A stretch of 64,000 nucleotides of DNA from Levyella massiliensis (GTDB taxonomy: Bacteria > Bacillota > Clostridia > Tissierellales > Peptoniphilaceae): the NCBI RefSeq assembly GCF_000308275.2, contig NZ_HG529490.1, forward strand, positions 585,695 through 649,694. Direction: 5' to 3'. A program made the translations under genes and the position numbers. Below, piece after piece: positions 15,937 through 24,002 of the stretch (positions are counted from its first letter, which is position 1; every line of letters begins with the position of its first letter). The notes beneath the pieces were generated by a model, which searched no databases, had not been told where the DNA came from, and saw only the letters and a list, made by a program, of their open reading frames with translations.

Positions 15937-16302
15937 TCATTCTTCGTCCTGCGTATGGTCGTGACCGCATTCGCAGGAATCTTCCTCATCAATACTCTCC
16001 GACAGGATGCGATCAAATTCATCCGCAACCGCATTATACTCTTCATCGGATTCAATCTGCGTCAATTCGATGGATTCACCGTCGTCGCTTTCCGTATACT
16101 CATAGACTAGGATGCCTTCGTCCTCTTCATCCTCCGCCTCCGGCAACAGAGCAATGTACTCTTTATCTTGGAACGGAAAAATATCAAGAACGGTGCATTC
16201 CAGTTCAGAGTCATCATCCAGCGTTAAAACGATGCGATCCTCTTCTTCCGCATCTTCTTCCCATTCTTCCGATTCCATATCCTTTTGTTTTTCATCCGTC
16301 AT
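15937..16302 (-). CDS. DUF1292 domain protein
   Basis: A very acidic 121-residue protein matching the Firmicutes DUF1292 (YrzB-like) family: IVLTLDDDSELECTVLDIFP, then KEYIALLPEAED, a GILVYEY strand and IESDEEYNAVADEFDRIL. The ends are Glu/Asp-rich, and the C terminus carries a short CECGHDH motif that might bind metal. The family is widespread, usually small and without a known biochemical function. AAGGAGG precedes the ATG at 16302. A candidate promoter and a possible catabolite response element lie upstream. Confidence 0.85.
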   Translation of the reverse strand: MTDEKQKDMESEEWEEDAEEEDRIVLTLDDDSELECTVLDIFPFQDKEYIALLPEAEDEEDEGILVYEYTESDDGESIELTQIESDEEYNAVADEFDRILSESIDEEDSCECGHDHTQDEE

Positions 16303-16327
16303 GGCAGATCCTCCTTAAGTTGGGTGT

Positions 16328-16355
16328 TGGAAACGCTTCTACCGTTTTTATTATA
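16328..16355 (-). promoter_or_regulatory. Promoter -10 and possible cre-like operator upstream of DUF1292 gene
   Basis: A perfect TATAAT on the minus strand (16355-16350) has only a weak -35. Just downstream, 16328-16341 reads on the minus strand TAGAAGCGTTTCCA, matching 12 of 14 positions of the Bacillota cre consensus TGWAARCGYTWNCW. A CcpA-like regulator is encoded in the window, but binding is unproven. Confidence 0.4.
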
Positions 16356-16361
16356 CACGTT

Positions 16362-17813
16362 TCAAGCAAGCGTTGCGATTTGTGCTACCAATTTTTTAAG
16401 AATATCGTAGGTGCGCAGGGTCGATTTAATGCCCAGGCGTTCATTAACCGTATGGGCACCTTCAATGTCCGGACCGATCGAGATCATGTCCAGATGCGGA
16501 TTGTATTCGGCAAACATGCCACATTCCAGCCCGGCATGAATGTCCAGTACTTCCGCTTCTTTGCCCGTTTCTTCTTTGTACAGTTTAAGGAACATATCAC
16601 GCAACGGAGATTTTTCTGCCAATTCCCAAGCAGGATATTGTTCTGTGTATTTACCGGTACCGCCGAAGGTTTCAATGGCCTTATCAATTTTGCCTTGCAA
16701 TTCTTCCAATACGACTTCCGAGCTGGAACGAACGGAAACCATCACATCCGCATAGGAATCCTTGGTATCCACAATGGCCAGGTTATCTGAAGCCAACACA
16801 TTCTTGCCGTCCTCGCGCATACGATAGACGCCGTGCGGCATAATATCCATCAAATTCAGCAGGTGGTTCGTGGATTCCGTCGTGAGCGGATCCTCATCAA
16901 CAGCACATGCTTCAAAATTCAACTGAATGTCTGGTTCCTGCTTAAGCAGTCGTTCCTGCATCGGCATCCAAATGGTTTCGATGGAAGATTGTATTGCCTC
17001 GGCATCTTCCTCAGCAAAGCTGATCCAAGCCTGCGCTTCATTCGGAATGGCATTGTGCTTTTCACCGGAATGGAAGTGAACGATGCGTAAGCTCTTCTCC
17101 TGAGCCAATGCATGCAAGAATTGCGACATCACCTTGCAGGCATTGTTGGGCTCGGTCAGAATATTCTGTCCGGAGTGTCCGCCATGCATGCCAGACAAGG
17201 TCAGGTGCAATCCCGCTTGATTCCCCACCTTTTCGCGTTTTAGGGGAATTGTAAAATTACCTGTTGCGCCGCCCGCACAACCGCAGGTGACGTAGCCTTC
17301 CTCCTCCGAATCGATGTTGATCAGCATGTCAGCATCCAACCAAGAATGATCCAGCGTCATAACGCCGAGCATACCTTCTTCCTCGTCCGTTGTGACAACC
17401 ACACGAATTTCCGGAAGGTCCATCTCCTCTTCCAAGAGAGCCAACGCCATAGCCACGCCAATGCCATCATCGGCGCCCAGCGTCGTGCCTTTCGCGGTCA
17501 ACCAGCCGTCCTTCTCTTCCATCTCAATCGGATCACAGGTGAAATCATGCGTAATGCCCTTATCTTTAACGCAAACCATATCCATATGCCCTTGGAGCAC
17601 CACACGCGGTGCTGATTCCAAGCCAGGGCTGGCCGGTTTAATGATCAGGACGTTACCTGCTTCGTTTTGTGCCGTCTTCAGATTCTTTTCCTTGCCCCAT
17701 GCAACCAGGGCGTCGCTGATCGCTTTTTCCTGACCGGAACAACGCGGAATTTGGTTCATCCAATAAAAATGATTGAAAATTGGATTTTCCTCAAACAGCT
17801 GTTTCTCATTCAT
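16362..17813 (-). CDS. pepD: Aminoacyl-histidine dipeptidase (cytosolic non-specific dipeptidase)
   Basis: An M20-family metallopeptidase of 483 residues that hydrolyses Xaa-His and other dipeptides in the cytoplasm. Zinc-site motifs are intact: LQGHMDMVC, TTLGADDGIGVAMAL, VTTDEEEGMLG (general base and metal Glu), INIDSEEEG and, near the C terminus, IHAGLECGMF. LSGMHGGHSGQNI is the usual lid or dimer-contact block. The ATG at 17813 lies behind AAGGAGG and overlaps the end of the SurA-N-like gene by eight bases. The length is typical for PepD. Confidence 0.95.
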   Translation of the reverse strand: MNEKQLFEENPIFNHFYWMNQIPRCSGQEKAISDALVAWGKEKNLKTAQNEAGNVLIIKPASPGLESAPRVVLQGHMDMVCVKDKGITHDFTCDPIEMEEKDGWLTAKGTTLGADDGIGVAMALALLEEEMDLPEIRVVVTTDEEEGMLGVMTLDHSWLDADMLINIDSEEEGYVTCGCAGGATGNFTIPLKREKVGNQAGLHLTLSGMHGGHSGQNILTEPNNACKVMSQFLHALAQEKSLRIVHFHSGEKHNAIPNEAQAWISFAEEDAEAIQSSIETIWMPMQERLLKQEPDIQLNFEACAVDEDPLTTESTNHLLNLMDIMPHGVYRMREDGKNVLASDNLAIVDTKDSYADVMVSVRSSSEVVLEELQGKIDKAIETFGGTGKYTEQYPAWELAEKSPLRDMFLKLYKEETGKEAEVLDIHAGLECGMFAEYNPHLDMISIGPDIEGAHTVNERLGIKSTLRTYDILKKLVAQIATLA

Positions 17814-18300
17814 GATGCTCCTCCTTCGAAATTCGTTCTACAGGGTACTTGGATTCCAATTCTTTTGTATAATTCACATAAGTTGCCTGCTGACGCAAAA
17901 GCATCAACTGCATGTAAATTTGTGATTTTAATTGATCGGGATTCTTTTTTTCTTCCTTGGTAAAGTGTTCCTGGTTGGCCGAAAAATAGGCCTCCACTTC
18001 CTGCGGCAAAACCTTGACTTCACCGAGCAAATGACTTAAAGCGTACTGCTGCAGCACCTGCTTTTTCAGTGATGCCTGCTCTTTTTCCCACTGCTTTTGA
18101 AAGTCGTCTTCTGCTTCCAAGTTCTTATCTAAGGCATCGCGATACATCAATTCCTGATTGATAATCTCTTCCAAGAGGCGCTTATCGCCTTCTTCGCCTT
18201 TAAAATGCTCCGACTGTTCCCCGAGCATCTTGCGCAAAGCATCCACTTCGCTCTGCGTGATTTCTCGTTCTCCGACGCGAGCCAATACGGTATCCGTCAT
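17806..18300 (-). CDS. Cytoplasmic SurA-N-like protein without isomerase domain
   Basis: A 164-residue, highly charged helical protein. It opens VLARVGEREITQSEVDAL, the typical start of a SurA/PrsA N-terminal chaperone domain, and continues with LLEEIINQELMYRDAL and a helical region with YFSANQEHFTKEEK. There is no signal peptide or lipobox and no parvulin (PpiC) domain, so it appears to be a stand-alone chaperone-like module in the cytoplasm. Its gene is translationally linked to pepD by an eight-base overlap. AGGGGG precedes the ATG at 18300. The function is inferred from fold resemblance only. Confidence 0.65.
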   Translation of the reverse strand: MTDTVLARVGEREITQSEVDALRKMLGEQSEHFKGEEGDKRLLEEIINQELMYRDALDKNLEAEDDFQKQWEKEQASLKKQVLQQYALSHLLGEVKVLPQEVEAYFSANQEHFTKEEKKNPDQLKSQIYMQLMLLRQQATYVNYTKELESKYPVERISKEEHHE

Positions 18301-18350
18301 GTTTCCCCCTTTTTATCACTAGCGTTGCCGACAAAGCCGAGACAGGACGA

Positions 18351-19166
18351 CTATTTAGCAAGCCGAATCCCGTCATCCTGAAACGTAATCATACCCCGCT
18401 TCAACAATCTGCCGACACAACGTTTGAATTGTGCTTTACTCATGCCGAATAATAAACGAATTTGCTCCGGATCACTGTGATCATTCACCCGTAAAAAGCC
18501 GTGGTTGGCTTTTAAGGTTTGATAGATCGTCAACGCATCTTCGTCCATTTGCTCATAGGCACGGGAATTCAGACTCAAGTCCAATTTTCCGTCCGGCTTA
18601 ATTCTCTCCACTCTTACATGTACCCTTTGTCCGGGCATCAATGCGCCACGCATTTCTTCAGCCGGCAATAAACCGTTGTAGCGCTTTTCGACCAGCACAA
18701 AGGCGCCGATCTCAGGATTATTCGCATACACAAGGCCGTCCACCCAGTCGTTTTCGTGGAACGATTCGGGCATATAAAAATGATTCTTCACCCGCATTGT
18801 CGAGCAGATGCGATCGGTTTTATCGATATAACAAAAGATCAGAATGGCTTCCCCGACCTTTACCTTGTGCAACTGTTCCTGAAACGGTAAAAACAGATCC
18901 TTGTCCAGCCCCCAATCCAGGAACGCACCGCGTCGTGTCACATCTTTAACGGTTAGAAACGCGAATTCACCAACCTCCACCTTCGGCTTTCGCGTTGTTG
19001 CTACTAAGCGATCCTCCGAATCGCGCAGCAGAAATACCTCAAGGGCATCTCCCGTTTTAGCCCCTTCCGGCACATAGCGATTCGGGAGCAAAATATCTCC
19101 CTGCAATATCGCCCCGGGCGACTTTAATGCTTTAATCTTCAGAAGCTGCGTTTTGCCCAGCTGCAT
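18351..19166 (-). CDS. cvfB: CvfB/YitL-family S1 RNA-binding protein
   Basis: A 271-residue protein with serial S1-like OB folds and a C-terminal winged helix, as in CvfB (conserved virulence factor B) of Bacillota. The first OB fold covers about residues 1-65 (GDALEVFLLRDSEDRLVATT); the second contains GAFLDWGLDKDLFLPF, the third GAFVLVEKRYNGLLP, and the tail FGMSKAQFKRCVGRLLKRG is the winged helix. The family binds RNA and influences gene expression; direct targets are not known here. GGAGG precedes the ATG at 19166, which overlaps the upstream YitT gene by 35 bases. Confidence 0.88.
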   Translation of the reverse strand: MQLGKTQLLKIKALKSPGAILQGDILLPNRYVPEGAKTGDALEVFLLRDSEDRLVATTRKPKVEVGEFAFLTVKDVTRRGAFLDWGLDKDLFLPFQEQLHKVKVGEAILIFCYIDKTDRICSTMRVKNHFYMPESFHENDWVDGLVYANNPEIGAFVLVEKRYNGLLPAEEMRGALMPGQRVHVRVERIKPDGKLDLSLNSRAYEQMDEDALTIYQTLKANHGFLRVNDHSDPEQIRLLFGMSKAQFKRCVGRLLKRGMITFQDDGIRLAK

Positions 19167-20142
19167 AGCTTACTCCCTCCTCGATCGTTGGATCGTTCTT
19201 TTTTAATACCTCTACTGCCGAGTCGGTATCCTCGGGCATCGGTCGCGTAAAGACGACTTGTTCGTTTAACGGTTGCGGATTCGATACACGTTGTCCGGGT
19301 GCATACGTGAAGCCCTCGCCCAATACTTCGTTCGCAGAATAGACAAAGACAAAGGCACGCGGATCCACTTCGTCTACATAGTCTTTTATGCGTATGTACT
19401 CTTTATGATGAACGACAGCGACAATCGCCAAGTGTGGGTTCCCGGAAAAACCGCCCTGCATGGGGTAAATCGACGTGCCGCGATGCATTTTTTCAATGAT
19501 GAAGGCATTGACCTCATCCACCTTTTCCGTCGTAATGTTCATCACGATACGGCGACCGAAACCGGCAATCATATTTTCCAATACCATGGCCTGCGTATAG
19601 ATGGCAACAATCGCATAGAGCGCATTTTCCAGTGAAATGCAGGCGCCGCCAAGCATCACGACAATGGCATCAATGGCAAACAAACTTTTTGCCAAACCGA
19701 TATGCGTAATGTTGTTCAAAATGGCGCCTAAAATATCGGTACCACCTGTAGATGCATTTTGCGTAAAAACAAAGCTCAGTCCGATGCCGCTGATGGATGA
19801 ACCAATCAAAATCACCAGAAGCTGGTCCTGCACTAAAGGCTTGGTCATGGGGGCAAAATGTTCGAAAAAAATCACCCAGGCCGAATAAGAAACGGACCCC
19901 ACAAGGGTCATGATGCCGAATTGCTTGCCGAGTAATAAAAACGCCATCGCAAACAGCACAAGGTTTCCGACTAAAATCAGCGCACCGATGCCAAGGAACG
20001 GAAAAACGTAATTAATAACGATGGCAAGGCCGCTGATACCGCCGGCAGCGATGTGATTCGGAATAAAGAAATAATTCATTGCTAAAGCAAGAATAAAGCA
20101 TCCAAAACAAATGGACAGCATTTTTTGCCATGTTGATCTCAC
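19132..20142 (-). CDS. YitT family membrane protein (DUF161 plus DUF2179)
   Basis: A 336-residue protein with five or six N-terminal transmembrane helices carrying the family motif FIPNHIAAGGISGLAIVINY and FVFTQNASTGGTDILGAIL. A cytoplasmic DUF2179 domain follows from about residue 210 (MHRGTSIYPMQGGFSGNPHL, then IVAVVHHKEYIRIKDYV and DPRAFVFV). A further 60 residues form a polar tail longer than in most members. Transport substrate and role are unknown for the family. It is coupled to ptsI by an ATGA overlap, placing it in the PTS operon. Confidence 0.88.
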   Translation of the reverse strand: MRSTWQKMLSICFGCFILALAMNYFFIPNHIAAGGISGLAIVINYVFPFLGIGALILVGNLVLFAMAFLLLGKQFGIMTLVGSVSYSAWVIFFEHFAPMTKPLVQDQLLVILIGSSISGIGLSFVFTQNASTGGTDILGAILNNITHIGLAKSLFAIDAIVVMLGGACISLENALYAIVAIYTQAMVLENMIAGFGRRIVMNITTEKVDEVNAFIIEKMHRGTSIYPMQGGFSGNPHLAIVAVVHHKEYIRIKDYVDEVDPRAFVFVYSANEVLGEGFTYAPGQRVSNPQPLNEQVVFTRPMPEDTDSAVEVLKKNDPTIEEGVSYAAGQNAASED

Positions 20143-21869
20143 GATTCCCCCTTTTGTCGGATATCTTGTTCCTGCGATATCACAGCCTGCATGATTTCCG
20201 CGGTGGCTGACAAACCCAATGCCTGTTTTGCCAGACGGCGACCTTCTTTCAGTGTAATGTGTCTTATCTTTTCTTTCAACTTCGGTATAACGGAAGCCGG
20301 TACGGATAATGCATCTACGCCGAGCCCGATGAGCAGGGGTAAAGCCCGCAGATTACCGGCAAAACCGCCGCACATGCCGCAAGAAATACCGGCACGATGC
20401 GCGGCATCGACGCCTTGTTTTATGGCGCGTATGACCGCCGGATGATACGGAGAATGCAATCCCGCCACGCGATTGTTGCCGCGGTCCGTAGCTAAAATAT
20501 ATTGCGTGAGATCATTGGTGCCTATGCTGAAGAAATCGCAAGCGTGCGCCAGTTCCTCCGCCAGCATCACAGCTGCCGGCGTTTCCAGCATGATACCAAC
20601 GGGTATTGACGGATTAAAAGCGCGTCCGCGCTCCGCAAGCTTTTCCTTCTCCTCTTCAATCATGCGTTTTGCTCGTGCCAGTTCATCCAATCCGACAACC
20701 ATGGGTAACATGAGGCGTACATTGCCATAAGCGGACGCACGCAAAATCGCACGCAGCTGCGTTCGAAAAATGATTTCTTCGTCAAAACAGAAACGCAACG
20801 CTCTCCACCCTAAAAAAGGATTTGCCTCTCGTGGAAAAGCGTAATATGGCAGACGTTTATCACCACCGATATCCAGCGTGCGAATCGTAAGTACGTTGCC
20901 CTGCAGCGCTTCTGCCGCTTGCCGATACACGGCAAGCTGTTCGTCCTCCGTCGGAAAGTGGTCCAGCTCCATATAGAGCATCTCCGTGCGAAACAGCCCG
21001 ACGCCCTCTGCGCCGGCCAAAATGCCCACTGTCAAGTCGTCAAGGCCGCCGATATTGACCATGACGTCTACGACATGGCCATCCGCCGTTACCGCTTTCT
21101 CTGCCTTCTCCAAACTAAGACGCACAGTTTCAGCACGTCCGACTTCCATTTTCTGCCGCGCCTCTTGGATGGTGTCGACGTCGGGATTAATGATAAGTTC
21201 TCCATTTTCGGCATCAAGAATAATAAAATCCCCGTCGTTCACTTCCCGACTCAAGCGTTTCATGCCCACCAATGCCGGAATGCCGAGCGTTTGCGCAATA
21301 ATGGAGGTGTGTGACGTCGCACCGCCCCGATCGCTTGTAAAGCCCAGTACATTCGCTTTATCCAGCTCGGTGGCTTCGGAGGGAGCCAGCTCTTCCGTCA
21401 CTAAAATGCAAGGCGAAGAAAGATGATCCAGTCGCGGCACCGGCAGTCCTTTCAATTCATAAAGAAGACTGCGACCCATATCGCGATAATCCGTCCCGCG
21501 TTCTCTTAAATAGGGATCCTCCAAGGCTTCCAATTGCGCGGCCATAATGCGAATGGTGGTGTCTAAGGCGCGATCGGCCGACATCTTCTCCTCTTGGATG
21601 CGCTTATGAACCGAATCGATCAGAAACGGATCCGAAATCAATTCAATGTGTGCTTCGCGCAGAGACTGCATCAGAGGAGACGTGACTTCCTTCGCACTCA
21701 ACTTCTCACGATAGCGAGAAAACGCCGCATCGATTGCCTTCAGCTCGCCTGCAACTTCTTCGTCTCTGAGCCAATCGGTGCGTATCGGAATATCTTCATG
21801 CAGCCATCGTTTAACAATGCCCATTGTCAGACCATAGGATGCAATAATTCCCCGCATGCGTTTTGCCAT
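20139..21869 (-). CDS. ptsI: Phosphoenolpyruvate-protein phosphotransferase (PTS enzyme I)
   Basis: Enzyme I takes phosphate from phosphoenolpyruvate and passes it to HPr, driving PTS sugar uptake. At 576 residues it is full length. The phospho-histidine loop is GGATSHTSIIAQTLGIPALVG; PEP-binding blocks include GVGLFRTEMLYM, TLDIGGDKRLPYY, NPFLGWRALRF, GIMLETPAA, FFSIGTNDLTQYI and SCGMCGGFAG. The C-terminal domain carries the catalytic Cys (usually CGE, here CGG). The ATG at 21869 follows AAGGAGG. HPr is encoded upstream but separated by a terminator, so EI probably needs readthrough or its own weak promoter in 21870-21960. Confidence 0.96.
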   Translation of the reverse strand: MAKRMRGIIASYGLTMGIVKRWLHEDIPIRTDWLRDEEVAGELKAIDAAFSRYREKLSAKEVTSPLMQSLREAHIELISDPFLIDSVHKRIQEEKMSADRALDTTIRIMAAQLEALEDPYLRERGTDYRDMGRSLLYELKGLPVPRLDHLSSPCILVTEELAPSEATELDKANVLGFTSDRGGATSHTSIIAQTLGIPALVGMKRLSREVNDGDFIILDAENGELIINPDVDTIQEARQKMEVGRAETVRLSLEKAEKAVTADGHVVDVMVNIGGLDDLTVGILAGAEGVGLFRTEMLYMELDHFPTEDEQLAVYRQAAEALQGNVLTIRTLDIGGDKRLPYYAFPREANPFLGWRALRFCFDEEIIFRTQLRAILRASAYGNVRLMLPMVVGLDELARAKRMIEEEKEKLAERGRAFNPSIPVGIMLETPAAVMLAEELAHACDFFSIGTNDLTQYILATDRGNNRVAGLHSPYHPAVIRAIKQGVDAAHRAGISCGMCGGFAGNLRALPLLIGLGVDALSVPASVIPKLKEKIRHITLKEGRRLAKQALGLSATAEIMQAVISQEQDIRQKGES

Positions 21870-21960
21870 GGAACGCCTCCTTGCTGCAAAGCCATTCGAC
21901 TCCGCTTCTCCTCACCGCTGCCACATTAAAATAGCGGTTAGGGCCTATTACCATGCATAA

Positions 21961-21992
21961 AAAAAGAGGGAGCATCCGAGGACGCTCCCTTT
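21961..21992 (-). terminator. Terminator between ptsH and ptsI
   Basis: GGGAGC and GCTCCC form the base of a stem (21989-21968) with a partly paired upper part, followed on the minus strand by TCTTTTTTTA. It may only partly stop transcription, giving more HPr than EI. Confidence 0.85.
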
Positions 21993-21997
21993 ATCGG

Positions 21998-22258
21998 TCA
22001 GTCCGTTAAATTGGAGATGAACGCAACGATCCGATCCACATGGGCTTCTGCATCCTCGCCATTGACACGAACCGTGATTTCCATTCCCTTCGAAATACCA
22101 AGGCTCATCACGTTAAAAATACTTTTTGCATTGGCGACCTTGCCGTTTTTGACTAACTCTACATCCCCCGGGATGTTCTTGACGAATTGAACCAATGCCG
22201 CCGCCGGTCGTGCATGTAAGCCGGTTTCGTTGACCACTGTTACATTTTTCTCTGCCAT
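21998..22258 (-). CDS. ptsH: Phosphocarrier protein HPr
   Basis: HPr relays phosphate from EI to sugar-specific EII proteins and, in Bacillota, acts as CcpA corepressor when phosphorylated on Ser46. The 86-residue protein has the active histidine in TGLHARPAAALVQF (His15 region) and the regulatory serine in AKSIFNVMSLGI. The serine environment is normally KSIMGVMSL, so IFN replaces the usual IMG. AAGGAGG precedes the ATG at 22258. The gene sits between a LacI/CcpA-like regulator and ptsI. Confidence 0.96.
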   Translation of the reverse strand: MAEKNVTVVNETGLHARPAAALVQFVKNIPGDVELVKNGKVANAKSIFNVMSLGISKGMEITVRVNGEDAEAHVDRIVAFISNLTD

Positions 22259-22298
22259 GTAAACCTCCTTCAGGCTCCTAACGTTTAACTGTTATACC

Positions 22299-23306
22299 TT
22301 ACTTTCGCTCTTCTGTCGACTCGCCAACCAGAATTTGTGTTGGTAAATATAAGGTTTCATCCAAAGTATTTTTTCCTTGCAGCGTCTTGGTCAATGCACG
22401 CATGACCACCGCACCGATATCGTAATAAGGCACTTCCATGCTCGTCAGGCGCGGGCGGAAAATCTGAATGTACGGAGATCCGCCAAAGCCGGCTACCTGA
22501 AACGCTTTCGGTATCACAATGCCATGATCGTAACAATAAGTCATAACGCCCACGGCCAGATCATCGTTCTCACAGATCACCGCATCAAAGGGTTCCTTAT
22601 CAAGATGTTTCGTAAAGGCTTCTGCCGCTTTATAGCCTGCTTCAGCATCATCGCCATCTGCTTCCCACTTAACAGGCGTGAGATCGTGGGCGCGCATGGC
22701 TTCGTCATAGCCGAGGGAACGTTCTTTGGAAAAGTCATAACTCAAGCTGCTGCGCAAATAGCGCACCGAGCGGTTGCCCAATGAAAGCACGTAGTCCGTC
22801 AGTTCCTTCATGGCTTCCCGATGACGAATGGTTACGGTATGCAAATCGGCCGACTTATAAAAGCGGTCTAGCAGCACGAAGGGTAAGTGATACTCTTTAA
22901 TCTTAACGATCGTCTCCGGCTCAATGCTCTCGGAAATAATAATGACGCCCTCTACCTGTTTACGGTACAAGAAGTCGATCGCCCGCTGCTCCAGCTCATG
23001 TTCGCCATAGGTACTGCTCAACAAAATATCATAATGATACATGCGGCCGATTTCTTCGGCACCGCGGATCATTTCCGCCATGTAATGGATTCCGATATCC
23101 TTTACGAGAATGCCGATGGAATTAGATTTTTTCATCACCAAGCTACGTGCAAGCTCGTTTGGCTTGAACCCAAGTTTGTTGATGGCGTCCAGAACCTTGC
23201 GCTGTGCTTCCGGACTGACCGGCTTCGATTTATTCATCACACGCGAAACCGTGGAAATCGAAACACCGGCTAATTTTGCTACATCCTTGATTGTCGGTTG
23301 TGCCAT
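22299..23306 (-). CDS. LacI-family transcriptional regulator, CcpA-like
   Basis: A 335-residue repressor with an N-terminal LacI helix-turn-helix (TIKDVAKLAGVSISTVSRVM), a hinge helix region (NELARSLVMKKSNSIGILV) and a periplasmic-binding-protein-like core (VEGVIIISES, FDAVICENDDLAVGVM, AGFGGSPYIQIFRPRLTSME). Location directly before ptsH and ptsI suggests carbon catabolite control, so CcpA is a reasonable candidate. CcpA would normally show contacts for HPr-Ser-P that I cannot confirm, and a sugar-specific repressor is the alternative. The ATG at 23306 follows GAGGTG. A promoter is predicted just upstream. Confidence 0.82.
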   Translation of the reverse strand: MAQPTIKDVAKLAGVSISTVSRVMNKSKPVSPEAQRKVLDAINKLGFKPNELARSLVMKKSNSIGILVKDIGIHYMAEMIRGAEEIGRMYHYDILLSSTYGEHELEQRAIDFLYRKQVEGVIIISESIEPETIVKIKEYHLPFVLLDRFYKSADLHTVTIRHREAMKELTDYVLSLGNRSVRYLRSSLSYDFSKERSLGYDEAMRAHDLTPVKWEADGDDAEAGYKAAEAFTKHLDKEPFDAVICENDDLAVGVMTYCYDHGIVIPKAFQVAGFGGSPYIQIFRPRLTSMEVPYYDIGAVVMRALTKTLQGKNTLDETLYLPTQILVGESTEERK

Positions 23307-23345
23307 AGATTCACCTCTATTTCATTGCCCCAGTTCACTTTTAAA

Positions 23346-23374
23346 AGCATACCATAAAAACGATTCCATGTGTA
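23346..23374 (-). promoter_or_regulatory. Candidate promoter of the LacI-family gene
   Basis: On the minus strand TACACA (23374-23369), 17 bases, then TATGCT (23351-23346), with TGG just before the -10. Each hexamer matches four of six consensus bases. Confidence 0.4.
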
Positions 23375-23480
23375 TGATTTTTTTATGAAGATTGGACAAT
23401 GGTTCAGGTCTTCCGTTTTCCCATGCAATTTCTTCTTATTTGACGCTCGACAACGATGAGAAAAATTAACCTTTTCACAG

Positions 23481-23510
23481 AAAAAAAGGCGGTCCCAAAG
23501 GACCGTCTTT
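23481..23510 (-). terminator. Terminator after the DUF948-like gene
   Basis: A GACGGTCC / GGACCGCC-type stem (23508-23488) is flanked by A/T runs on both sides, so it can act in both directions; on the minus strand it ends the coiled-coil protein gene. Confidence 0.85.
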
Positions 23511-23519
23511 TTTAACCTG

Positions 23520-23978
23520 CTAGCGATGCAGAAGATCTGTTATCACTCGCAATACTTCTTTTACATAGTTTATCGTAGAAGCGCTTTTGTTGACATTGGT
23601 CGAAATAAAATCTGCCGTATCAACCGCTGTCGTGGCCACATACTGGACGGTATCCGCCGCGTCATTGGTCATACGCTGTGCATTTTCCAGCGTAGACTTG
23701 GCGCCCTCAATGGACGCTACGATAGCATCCGACGAATCATCCAGAATCGAATTCACTTTCGTAATGGTGTGATCAGCTTTTTCCGTTAATACCGGCAGCG
23801 ACTTTATCGTCGCATCCAATTCTTCATTGTTTTTCTTGACCACCTCATTCAGTTGCTTGGTAATGTTACTGAGATTCTGCAACACCTGAATAAGGAAGAA
23901 TACCGCAACCATGGCCATCACGATCAAAATGAACAGCAGCACTTCCTGTAAAGAAATCGTAAATGTCATCTGGTTCAT
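23520..23978 (-). CDS. Membrane-anchored coiled-coil protein, DUF948-like
   Basis: A 152-residue protein with one N-terminal transmembrane helix (VLLFILIVMAMVAVFFLIQV) and a long amphipathic coiled coil (NLSNITKQLNEVVKKNNEEL, then repeats ending in DFISTNVNKSASTINYVKEV). This resembles DUF948 proteins of Bacillota, which are often encoded next to YtxH proteins, exactly as here. The function is unknown; a stress or cell-envelope role is a guess. AGGAGG lies before the ATG at 23978, 24 bases from the YtxH gene stop, so the two are cotranscribed. Confidence 0.75.
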   Translation of the reverse strand: MNQMTFTISLQEVLLFILIVMAMVAVFFLIQVLQNLSNITKQLNEVVKKNNEELDATIKSLPVLTEKADHTITKVNSILDDSSDAIVASIEGAKSTLENAQRMTNDAADTVQYVATTAVDTADFISTNVNKSASTINYVKEVLRVITDLLHR

Positions 23979-24002
23979 TCGAAACCTCCTGCGAGTTCGT
24001 GA

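Noticed and set aside
15879-16790. 303-codon open frame on the plus strand
   Set aside because: It runs antisense through the P-loop, DUF1292 and pepD genes, its product is rich in Pro, His and Arg without motifs, and it has no ribosome site.
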